A stretch of 64,000 nucleotides of DNA from Rhodothermus marinus (GTDB taxonomy: Bacteria; Bacteroidota; Rhodothermia; Rhodothermales; Rhodothermaceae), in NCBI RefSeq assembly GCF_009936275.1, contig NZ_AP019797.1, positions 1,293,501-1,357,500 of the forward strand, in the 5' to 3' direction. Both the position numbers and the translations under genes were made by a program. Under the pieces are notes generated by a model, which saw only the letters and a list, made by a program, of their open reading frames with translations, had not been told where the DNA came from and ran no database searches. Position 1 is the first letter of the stretch; every line of letters begins with the position of its first letter. Below are positions 8,476-17,298 of this stretch, one piece after another.

Positions 8476-10515
8476 TTACACATGAACGGTGAGCATCACA
8501 AACCAGCGGCGACCGGGCTGGAAGGGCATCAGCGCCGGACGCCGTAGATCGAACAGGTTGAAAGCACCGCCCTGAAGCTCCAGGTGACGGCCCAGCCGAC
8601 GTCCGACGGTCAGGTGCCAGAGGCTGTAGCCGGGCACGTACTCGTCGGCGCGGTTGGGCACACCGTTGCCGTCCACGTCGCGGTAGCCGTAGCGGCTGCG
8701 CCACACGCCGCGAAGCGCCACGGTCAGTCCGAGCGAAGTGGGTTGCCAGCGTAACTGGACCGTGCCGCTGTGGCGCGAGCGCCCGAAAAGTCCGCCGTAG
8801 TCGCTGCGCTGCAGGCGATAATCGCGGCCCGACGCCGTGCGCCCGTACAGCCGTCCCGCGTCGATGGCCTCGAGCACGTCGCGATCGGCCGTCTCCAGGT
8901 ACTGATAGCTGAGGCTGAGCGTGAGCGCCGACACGGGCTGCGCCGTCAGCGTGGCTTCCAGACCCCGGGTGTAGATGCGGTCCAGGTTGAAGTAGGAATA
9001 GACGAACGCCTGGTTGGTCTTCTGGGCGACGGGTTGCGTATCGATCAGATCGCGCACTTCGTTGTGAAACAGGTTGAGCGACAGCGCCAGCGCCTCGTCG
9101 AACCACGTCGCCTCGCCCCCGAGGTTGAAGGCGACGGAGCTTTCGGGTCGCAGCGTGGTGACGCGATCCGGATCGATCAGCAGCCGCGCGATCTGGCCTT
9201 CGGCCTGCAGCCGCGCCAGTTCTTCCCGGAAGCGGGTGACGCCAAACACGCTGTAGCCGGCCGCCGCGTTCGTAAAAACCAGGTAGCGCTGGCGAAAGTC
9301 GGGCGCTTTGAAGCCGCTGCCGATCGACGCGCGCAGCCGGTAGGCCCCGGCGGGACGAATCAGTACGGCCAGGCGTGGACTGAGCCGACTGGCGTAGTCG
9401 CTGTGGGCGTCGAAGCGAAAGCCCGTGACCATTTCGATCCAGCGGCGGGGTGTCCATTCGTGCTGGGCGAAAAGAAAGCCGCTCCGGGCCGAGACGCGTC
9501 CGGCGTAGCGGTCGCCTTCCAGTGCTTCTTCGATAGCGCCTCCGCCGAGCGTCAGGAGCTGGCGATCGGTCAGAAGCTGCTGCAGTCGCAGCTCGAGCTT
9601 GCGGTAGGCCTGGGAAAATCGATCCGCGTAGTACAGCGCGCCGTCTTGCCGACGGGTCATGCGCGTGCGCGTTTCGTAGCCGGTCAGGTAGAGCGACGCG
9701 TCGAGCCGCAGACGACGGGTGAGCTGCTGTTGCAGGCGGGGATGCAGGCTCCAGTCCGTCTGGCGATAGGTTTCGTCGTGGGGGATGCCGTCCAGCGCAA
9801 AGGCGCTCCGGCGCTGTTGCTGGTGGCGTCGGAAGGCCAGCGAGAGGAGCGAACGGCGGGGCAGGTCCCAGGTCAGGTAAGCGTCGGCCGTGTAGTCGCG
9901 TAGCGCAGGAGCAGTAGGACCAAAAACTTCCGGGGCCAGATCGTAGCCTTCGGTGCGGTAGTGGTCAAGCAGCAGGGTGGCGCCCAGGCGGTTGCGTCGC
10001 AGTTCGCTGGTAGCGCCGAGCTGGTAAGTCCCGAACCTTTCCATACGGGCGTGCAGGGTAGTGGCCATCGGTGCTTCGGGACGATGCCGGATCAAGTTAA
10101 CCACCCCAGCCAGTGCTTCACTGCCGTAAAGCGACGACGTGGGACCACGTACGATTTCGATGCGGTCCAGGCCCTGTACAGTGAAACGCTTTAGGTCCAG
10201 CGTACCTGCTGTGCGGCCAATGACCGGCTCTCCATCGAGTAACAGCAACGTGTAATCGGGCTCAAAGCCCTGGATCATGAGACCAGTGCCATGATCTTCG
10301 AAGAGCAATAGGCCGGGTTGTTCGGCCAGCACATCCGATAGGCGAGCAGCACCACTCCGACGAATGGCTTCGGCCGGGACGAGTTGCACGGGGACCGGGA
10401 CATCGCTCACGGCCCGCATGGAACGCGTAGCGGTGATGACGACAGGCGGCAGCGGCACCGCCCGGGTTGTATCGATAGCAACCTGTGGGAGCAGTAGCAA
10501 CAACAGGAGTTTCAT
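8476..10515 (-). CDS. TonB-dependent outer-membrane receptor, HmuR-like
   Basis: 679 residues from the ATG at 10515: signal peptide MKLLLLLLLPQVAI, TonB-box-like PPVVITATR, plug domain (SGAARLSDVLAEQPGLLLFEDHG, LDRIEIVRGPTSSLYGSEAL, AGVVNLI) and a 22-strand-type barrel ending GRRWFVMLTVHV. There is no N-terminal carboxypeptidase-like domain, unlike the second receptor in this window. Pairing with HmuY points to haem or another metal-tetrapyrrole as ligand, though BtuB-like use cannot be excluded. A 23-bp palindrome sits 11 nt upstream of the start and could be a metal-responsive operator. A longer frame to 10662 runs through that palindrome and lacks a signal peptide. Confidence 0.93.
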   Translation of the reverse strand: MKLLLLLLLPQVAIDTTRAVPLPPVVITATRSMRAVSDVPVPVQLVPAEAIRRSGAARLSDVLAEQPGLLLFEDHGTGLMIQGFEPDYTLLLLDGEPVIGRTAGTLDLKRFTVQGLDRIEIVRGPTSSLYGSEALAGVVNLIRHRPEAPMATTLHARMERFGTYQLGATSELRRNRLGATLLLDHYRTEGYDLAPEVFGPTAPALRDYTADAYLTWDLPRRSLLSLAFRRHQQQRRSAFALDGIPHDETYRQTDWSLHPRLQQQLTRRLRLDASLYLTGYETRTRMTRRQDGALYYADRFSQAYRKLELRLQQLLTDRQLLTLGGGAIEEALEGDRYAGRVSARSGFLFAQHEWTPRRWIEMVTGFRFDAHSDYASRLSPRLAVLIRPAGAYRLRASIGSGFKAPDFRQRYLVFTNAAAGYSVFGVTRFREELARLQAEGQIARLLIDPDRVTTLRPESSVAFNLGGEATWFDEALALSLNLFHNEVRDLIDTQPVAQKTNQAFVYSYFNLDRIYTRGLEATLTAQPVSALTLSLSYQYLETADRDVLEAIDAGRLYGRTASGRDYRLQRSDYGGLFGRSRHSGTVQLRWQPTSLGLTVALRGVWRSRYGYRDVDGNGVPNRADEYVPGYSLWHLTVGRRLGRHLELQGGAFNLFDLRRPALMPFQPGRRWFVMLTVHV

Positions 10516-10525
10516 AAGAGACAAC

Positions 10526-10548
10526 TTATTTGGATTTGGTCTAAATAA
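10526..10548. promoter_or_regulatory. 9-5-9 palindrome, candidate metal-regulator operator
   Basis: TTATTTGGA, a 5-nt spacer, then TCTAAATAA: an inverted repeat with one mismatch in an AT-rich patch just before the TonB receptor start. Symmetry and location fit binding of a Fur- or DtxR-family dimer. The regulator identity is inference. Confidence 0.5.
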
Positions 10549-10628
10549 TAAAACTGGGTAAATGAATGTAAAAGTGGGGATATGTGAAGCTATGGTAAAA
10601 AAGGGGTAAGCGCCGGCTGGCTGTTGTT

Positions 10629-10721
10629 TGGGCTCCGATGCTTTTCCCAGACCGCCTCGCATCTGCCCTGCTGGAAGTCCAGCCCTGGGAGCTGCAGCCG
10701 TTGGAAGCAGCGCAGGCCTGA
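10629..10721 (+). pseudogene. C-terminal remnant of a second BtuF-like gene
   Basis: In the frame ending TGA at 10719-10721 the translation contains FPDRLASALL followed by EVQPWELQPLEAAQA and a stop. This aligns codon by codon with the end of the complete gene at 5551-6501 (HPDRLSPELL, DVQPWELQTLETALA). Synonymous sites differ widely, so it is an old paralogue rather than a recent copy. No homology is recognisable upstream of about 10629. It is in the same orientation as the intact gene, and the two ends bracket the haem cluster. Confidence 0.7.
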
Positions 10722-10873
10722 TGGATTCCGGATAGGGCAGGTAGGGACAGCCGAGCGCCCGGACGCTTTTCTTCAGAGTGGTGCAGCTGGAAAAAGTGCA
10801 AGGCTGCCCTTAACTTAAGCGGACAGCTCTTTAGTTGAAGGAAGTCACGTAACCGAACCCGAACCCGAAAGTC

Positions 10874-12334
10874 ATGGCCCTTGATATCTCCACGCTCGAA
10901 ACCTGGCTCTGGGATGCCGCCTGTGCCATTCGCGGCCCCGTAGATGCCCCGAAGTTCAAGGATTACATCCTTCCGCTGGTTTTCCTCAAGCGCCTTTCCG
11001 ACGTGTTTGAGGATGAGATGGACCGTCTGGCCGAGGAGTACGGCAGCCGAGAGGTAGCACAACGTATCGTTGAGGAGGAACGGGAGCAAGGCATCATCGC
11101 CCGTGGTGGCGGCTCGGTGCGCTTCTACATTCCCGAAAACGCCCGCTGGAAAGCCATCCGTACCCGTGGCCAGGCCGGCCTGGGCCAGTTCCTCACCGAT
11201 GCCGTGCGGGCCGTAGCCCGCGAGAACCCGCGTCTGCAGGGCGTTATCGACATCGTCGACTTCAACGCGACAACGGCAGGGCAGCGGATCGTGGCAGATG
11301 AGTACCTGGCCCGCCTAGTGGACGTACTCTCTCGCCATCGCCTGGGCTTGCGTGATGTGGAACCCGACATCCTGGGCCGCGCCTACGAGTACCTGCTGCG
11401 CAAGTTCTCCGAGGGCCAGGGCCAGAGCGCGGGCGAGTTCTACACCCCGCGCGAGGTGGCCGTGCTCATGGCCCGCATCCTGGAGCCCCAACCGGGCATG
11501 ACCGTCTACGACCCTTGCTGCGGATCTGGCGGGCTGCTCATCAAGTGTCACCTCCGCCTGCTGGAGACCCATGGAGAGGAACAAAACGGCCACCGCCGGT
11601 TGCCTGCCCATCATGCGCCGCTTCAACTCTTTGGCCAGGAAATCAACCCGGCCACCTTCGCCATGGCGCGCATGAATGCGGTGATCCACGACATGGAGGC
11701 CGACATTCGCCTGGGCGACACCATGCGCCACCCCGCCTTTCGCGATGAGACCGGCCGCCTCATGGCCTTTGATTTGGTCACCGCCAATCCCATGTGGAAC
11801 CAGAACTTTCCTACGGATCTGTACGAGAACGACCCCTACGAACGTTTTCACCTGGGCATCCCGCCCGCTTCCAGCGCGGATTGGGGCTGGCTGCAACACA
11901 TGCTGGCCTCGCTGAAAGAGGAGGGCCGTATGGCGGTGGTGTTGGACACGGGTGCGGTGAGCCGGGGCAGCGGCAACCAGGGCTCCAACCGCGAGCGGGA
12001 CATTCGCAAGGCTTTCGTGGAACGCGATCTGATCGAGGCGGTGATCTTGTTGCCGGAGAACCTTTTCTACAACACCACCGCGCCGGGCATCATTCTCGTG
12101 GTCAACCGCCAGAAGCGCCACCCCGGCGAGATCCTGCTCATCAACGCGAGCAAACGGTTTGCTAAGGGCCGCCCCAAGAACTACCTGACCGACGAACACA
12201 TCGAGACCATCGCCCGGCTGTACCACGAATGGAAAGCGGAGGAGGGCGTATCCGCGATCATCACCAACGAGGAGGCGGCCCGCAACGACTATAACCTGAG
12301 CCCCAGCCGCTACGTGGCCCAAAACGGCGCCTAG
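10874..12334 (+). CDS. hsdM: Type I restriction-modification DNA methyltransferase, HsdM
   Basis: N6-adenine methyltransferase subunit of a type I system. It opens with the HsdM N-terminal helical domain (ETWLWDAACAIRGPVDAPKF, YILPLVFLKRLSDVFEDEM). Then come GEFYTPREVAVLMARIL, the SAM-binding motif I DPCCGSGG from residue 213, and the catalytic NPMW from N305, a variant of NPPF. As read, it stops at TAG after 486 codons. The same frame continues for 40 more codons with a normal HsdM C-terminal tail, so this is a truncated product. It is the first gene of an operon with hsdS and hsdR. Loss of the C-terminal helix could weaken contact with HsdS, but activity cannot be judged. Confidence 0.93.
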   Translation: MALDISTLETWLWDAACAIRGPVDAPKFKDYILPLVFLKRLSDVFEDEMDRLAEEYGSREVAQRIVEEEREQGIIARGGGSVRFYIPENARWKAIRTRGQAGLGQFLTDAVRAVARENPRLQGVIDIVDFNATTAGQRIVADEYLARLVDVLSRHRLGLRDVEPDILGRAYEYLLRKFSEGQGQSAGEFYTPREVAVLMARILEPQPGMTVYDPCCGSGGLLIKCHLRLLETHGEEQNGHRRLPAHHAPLQLFGQEINPATFAMARMNAVIHDMEADIRLGDTMRHPAFRDETGRLMAFDLVTANPMWNQNFPTDLYENDPYERFHLGIPPASSADWGWLQHMLASLKEEGRMAVVLDTGAVSRGSGNQGSNRERDIRKAFVERDLIEAVILLPENLFYNTTAPGIILVVNRQKRHPGEILLINASKRFAKGRPKNYLTDEHIETIARLYHEWKAEEGVSAIITNEEAARNDYNLSPSRYVAQNGA

Positions 12335-12457
12335 GAGACCCTGCCGCTGGAAGAGGCCATGGTGCTGCTGCGCGAAGCGGAAGAAGAGCGCACCGAGATG
12401 GAGCACCGCCTACAAGAGGTGCTGGGAGTTTTGGGGCTTCAAGGCAAGGGGACATAG
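12335..12457 (+). other. Separated in-frame C-terminal tail of hsdM
   Basis: Directly after the TAG at 12332-12334 the same frame encodes ETLPLEEAMVLLREAEEERT and then EMEHRLQEVLGVLGL before a second TAG at 12455-12457. This is the usual HsdM C-terminal coiled-coil. It ends 3 nt before the next gene, the spacing expected of the original stop. The first TAG therefore looks like a nonsense substitution. Confidence 0.85.
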
Positions 12458-12460
12458 CGC

Positions 12461-13807
12461 ATGGAGAAGCTTGAGGCTACGGAAGGCCAAACCCTGGAGT
12501 TCAAAAGGCAATGGACCGATCGGGCTCTGGAGGATCTGGCGGCCTTCGCCAACACGGAAGGCGGTAGGCTCCTCCTCGGCGTCCGAGACGATGGGGAAGT
12601 TGTGGGCACGCGAGCGGATGACCGAGAACTCCAGCGCATCGCCAACCTCATCGCCGCCCATCTGGGCATCACGCCGTCGGTTCGCGTGATTGAGATGCAG
12701 GGCCTGCCGGTGGTGGAAATTCGGGTAGATCCGGCCCCGGGGTTGGTGCCCTACAAGGGGCGGTATCTCCGCCGCGTGGGCACCACAAACCGCGATTTCT
12801 CGCCCGAGGAACTGGCCCGCCACATTCTCACGCGTTCCGGGAGGAGTTGGGATGGGCTGCCCAGCGATTGGTCGCTGGAGGAGGTGGATCCGGAAGCCCT
12901 GAAGGCCTTTGCCCGCCTGGCTCGAGAGAGGCTTCCCCATCTCGATCCCTCCGATCCCGAAGGGACGCTGCGCAACCTCAACCTCGTAGAGGGGAAGCGG
13001 CTGAAGAACGCGGGGGTGCTGCTCTTTGGCAAGCGGCCCCAGCGCCTCTTTCCCCAGGCGCAGGTGCGCGTCGGCATCTTCCGGGGAGATGAGATCCTGG
13101 ATAGCCACGATTTCACGGGCACCTTGTGGGAGCAGTTAGACGGGGTGATGGCGCGCTTTCGCCAGGTGCTCAAGGTGCGTTTCGCCATCCGGGTGGAAGA
13201 GCCGTCTTTAGCGGGGCTACAGCGTGAAGAGACATGGGAATATCCGCTGGAGGCCCTGCGGGAGGCGGTGGTGAACGCCCTCATCCACCGGGATTACACC
13301 TATCCGGCGGACATCCAGATCCGTTTGGAGGAAGATCGCTTGGAGGTTTGGAGTCCGGGGGAGTTGCCGTCGCCGCTTACGCCTGAGCAGCTCTATCAAC
13401 CCCACTCGTCGGTGCTTCGTAATCCCCTTCTCGCCCAGGCCTTCTACTTTGCCGGCGTCATCGAACGCTGGGGCACGGGCACCACGCGCATCGTCCGCCT
13501 CTGCCGGGAGCAAGGGCTTCCGGAGCCCGAGTTTGCGAACTGGCAGGGTGGCTTTCGGGTGACCTTCCTGAAGGACCCTTACACCCCGGAGCGGCTACGC
13601 AAGTTGGGCCTGAACGAGCGGCAGATCAGGGCAGTGCTGTATGTGAAGGAGCATGGGGAGATCTCGAATCGTGACTACAGAAGTCTGACAGGTGTGTCGG
13701 ACGAAACTGCCCGCCAAGACCTCCTGGCGCTGGTCAAACGGAAGGTGTTGCGGGTTAAAGGAAAAGGGAGGGCAACGAGGTATGTGCTGGGGAGTTTTGG
13801 CGATTAA
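12461..13807 (+). CDS. AlbA_2 (Schlafen-like) DNA-binding, GHKL ATPase and winged-helix protein
   Basis: 448 residues. The N-terminal AlbA_2/divergent AAA-4 domain has EGQTLEFKRQWTDRALEDLA and AFANTEGGRLLLGVRDDGEVVG. The middle region has a GHKL-like ATPase part (EALREAVVNALIHRDY, LEVWSPGELPSPLT, RWGTGTTRIVRLC). A C-terminal winged helix (NRDYRSLTGVSDETARQDLLALVKRKVL) follows. Such proteins are often annotated as RecG-like or transcriptional regulators and recur inside type I restriction operons between hsdM and hsdS; a role in regulating or assisting the system is inferred. It begins 3 nt after the original hsdM stop. The C-terminus ends in GSFGD, where a run of GGCGATT-like repeats begins. 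Confidence 0.85.
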   Translation: MEKLEATEGQTLEFKRQWTDRALEDLAAFANTEGGRLLLGVRDDGEVVGTRADDRELQRIANLIAAHLGITPSVRVIEMQGLPVVEIRVDPAPGLVPYKGRYLRRVGTTNRDFSPEELARHILTRSGRSWDGLPSDWSLEEVDPEALKAFARLARERLPHLDPSDPEGTLRNLNLVEGKRLKNAGVLLFGKRPQRLFPQAQVRVGIFRGDEILDSHDFTGTLWEQLDGVMARFRQVLKVRFAIRVEEPSLAGLQREETWEYPLEALREAVVNALIHRDYTYPADIQIRLEEDRLEVWSPGELPSPLTPEQLYQPHSSVLRNPLLAQAFYFAGVIERWGTGTTRIVRLCREQGLPEPEFANWQGGFRVTFLKDPYTPERLRKLGLNERQIRAVLYVKEHGEISNRDYRSLTGVSDETARQDLLALVKRKVLRVKGKGRATRYVLGSFGD

Positions 13808-13916
13808 TTGGCGTTTTCTTGGCGATTTTGGCGATTACTTGGAGATTCCAATAAGGGCTCAAAAAGGACTCAAAGGGGTCAAAAACGGGTCAAAGGGGCA
13901 ACAAACAACCCGATGG
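13797..13916 (+). repeat. Two short degenerate tandem repeats before hsdS
   Basis: The gap between the AlbA_2 gene and hsdS holds several spaced copies of TTGGCGATT-like sequence (13797-13850). Four copies of a TCAAA core at roughly 10-14 nt spacing follow (13858-13908). The gene's own last codons form the first repeat unit, so the array may vary the protein's C-terminus. Confidence 0.6.
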
Positions 13917-13925
13917 AGGAAAAGC

Positions 13926-15253
<1,328 letters not shown>

Positions 15254-15257
<4 letters not shown>

Positions 15258-16021
15258 ATCCTATTCATTTAGACCCTGGCATTTACCTAAATGTATTTCC
15301 CGTGACGTTGCCGGACGACCCCATTCCTATGGTTCAAGCTAATAGGGCATCGTGGACCGACTTGCGACCTCTTCGTGAAAGGATCAACAACCACAAAGTG
15401 TGGGTTTATCCAGACGGAAAAATCGTATATGGCTACGGCCCTGACAAAGCCATTTTGAAAGATCAGGGGTTTCAGGAAACTGAGGTCAGGCTTAGAGAAA
15501 CACCCAGATTGGCTGCTTGGCTAATCGTCGAAGGGATAGTGAACCTACTTAGGCAGGAAGGCTATGAGACTCTTTTTCCAAAGGAACGCTCCGAATCAAT
15601 CAAGGGACGCTGGCAACTCTATCACCCGAACCAATTCAAAAAAGTTGCCGGTAGTGGGATTCGCGTGCATCAAGGGTATGACCTGCGTGCTTTCTTCTGG
15701 AAAGACATCGTTTCTGAACAGCTTGCCTTCGGGTTGATCGTGGACATTATTTGGGCACTGCGGGACGATGAAAATCAGTCGCTCAATATGCGCCAGATCA
15801 GGCAGCGATATGGGTACAATGCGATAATTGAAGTTGGCAAAGTTCAAGGAGAATACTTGCCGGGTAGCAATAGGATCAATACCGAAGTGGCTCGTCAGCG
15901 ATTCCGGGAGAATATACTACCTTTCATCCAAAGACATTCAAAGTTTGAACTGCCTTGCGGTGGGGTGGCCCGGATTCACGCGAAGCCTATCCGAATCATC
16001 CTGGGAGGTGAGGAGCAATGA
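15254..16021 (+). CDS. N-L1-L2-like partner of split Argonaute (AfAgo-N type)
   Basis: 255-residue protein with no domain I can assign by motif alone. It starts on ATGA overlapping the hsdS stop and ends overlapping the MID-PIWI gene start. Predicted character is mixed alpha/beta. GIRVHQGYDLRAFFWKDI and FGLIVDIIWALRDD resemble the beta-hairpin of long Argonaute N-lobes, and the tail GGVARIHAKPIRIIL resembles an L2-like exit strand. In Archaeoglobus fulgidus a MID-PIWI-only Argonaute works as a heterodimer with a separately encoded N-L1-L2 protein. Gene order, size and the partner's close similarity to AfAgo suggest this is that subunit. APAZ domains of short Argonaute systems are related and are the main alternative. 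Low GC for this genome. Confidence 0.65.
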
Positions 16022-17298
16022 GCACTTTTACAGGTGAAATGCTTAAGCCGCCAGCACTGCGATTTAATTACTCATCAACCTCTGCTCAGCATGACAACCC
16101 ACGGGAAGGACTAAAAACTTATGGCCCTTACGACTCTGACATCCTGGGTAAAGATCGTATCCGCGCTGCTGTGATTTTCCCTTCTCAGTATGATAGAGAA
16201 AAGACTACGCTGGTACGCTGGCTAACGAACGGTTATACATCCAAGCACGGATCGTTTAGAGGCTTTAAAAACCTCTTTAAAATCTCTTTAAGCATAGAGA
16301 GAGAATATCCCCTTTCTGTAGAGAATGAGAAAGAAGTACAGAGTGCAATCCGAGACTTGGCGTGTCAGGGCAACGTAGATCTGGCGTTAATTCTTATCAC
16401 TTCACAGGATGGAGACCTATATCGAATCATCAAGCAAGAACTCCTAGGCAACGGTATCCCAAACCAGATTGTGACAGTTGAGAAGTTGCGTGATGCAAGA
16501 CAATTGCCTTGGGTGTTAGAAAATATTGCGTTAGCCTGCTACGCTAAAAGTGGGGGCACCCCCTGGGTTATTGCTTCCGAGAGCAGTCGACGCGAACTTG
16601 TTATCGGCATCAGCCGTACGCAAGATCGTAACAAGCAGTTTCTCGTGGGATTCGTCACTCTTTTTACCTAGGATGGTGATTTTCTATTGCTGCACTCATT
16701 GGCACCGGTTTTGGAATGGGAGCAGGAGAAATACGTAAAAGGGCTAACCGACTTGATCGTCGAGGCCTACCACGAATATCGCGAGATTCAAGGCACACCT
16801 GACGCAATCATACTGCACCTTTGCAAACGGCCTGGCCGCTTCCGGGAGGTTGAGGCTGTGCAGCGAGCCCTTCAGCAGATAGGCGATGTTCCTTATGCCC
16901 TGATCCATCTCAACGACGACAGTAGTTATCGGCTATTCGATACAAGTCACGCCACTTATGTCCCCCAGGCCGGGCTGAAGGTGGATTTGGGCCGGCGCAA
17001 CGTCCTGTTACTGCTTGATGGACGCATCGGTGATAGGCGCTATCGTAGAGGCGTACCACGGGTGTTAGATATTTCCATGGATAAACGCTCTACGATCTCC
17101 GCTGATGAATTCCCCCGTTTGGTTCGCCAGATCTACAATTTCGCCCGGGTTAATTGGCGTGGGTTTAACGCGCGTGCCGTTCCCGTTACACTCAACTATT
17201 CCTACCTCATCGCCCGTCTTATCGTAGAGATCGGTGCGAATAGATGGAACCAAGTTATCAGTGCAGGTCGATTGAGGGATAAGGCATGGTTCCTATGA
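16018..17298 (+). pseudogene. MID-PIWI prokaryotic Argonaute (AfAgo type), interrupted by in-frame TAG
   Basis: 426-codon frame interrupted only by TAG at codon 218 (16669-16671). Similarity to Archaeoglobus fulgidus Ago (about 427 residues) is visible throughout: GLKTYGPY near residue 31, AKSGGTPWV near 176, ALIHLND in the PIWI part, VNWRGFNARAVPVTLNY near 378, and the C-terminal WFL. MID residues that hold the guide 5' phosphate are kept: Y135, K139, Q150 and K177 (Y-x3-K, IPNQ, KSGG). PIWI catalytic positions are not: the first Asp is S199 in VIGIS, and the second Asp region reads LHLCKRPG. It should bind guide and target without slicing. Without suppression the product would be 217 residues; a TTG at 16687 could restart the rest. 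Confidence 0.85.

Noticed and set aside
8456-9457. Upstream extension of the HmuY frame into the TonB receptor gene
   Set aside because: The extension is a Arg/Ser/Gly/Ala-rich shadow of the receptor frame, and only the ATG at 8455 gives a lipoprotein signal peptide.
10624-10818. A 64-codon plus-strand frame over the BtuF remnant
   Set aside because: It is in a different frame from the recognisable BtuF-like C-terminus and its translation resembles nothing.
13797-13916. A CRISPR array or phage attachment site between the AlbA_2 gene and hsdS
   Set aside because: The units are only 7-12 nt and degenerate, without spacers of constant length or a tRNA or integrase nearby. No CRISPR array was seen anywhere in the window.
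16018-17298. Reading the Argonaute region as two separate genes
   Set aside because: Both halves are in the same frame, 15 nt apart, and together match one AfAgo-like MID-PIWI protein end to end. No ribosome-binding site precedes the TTG at 16687.
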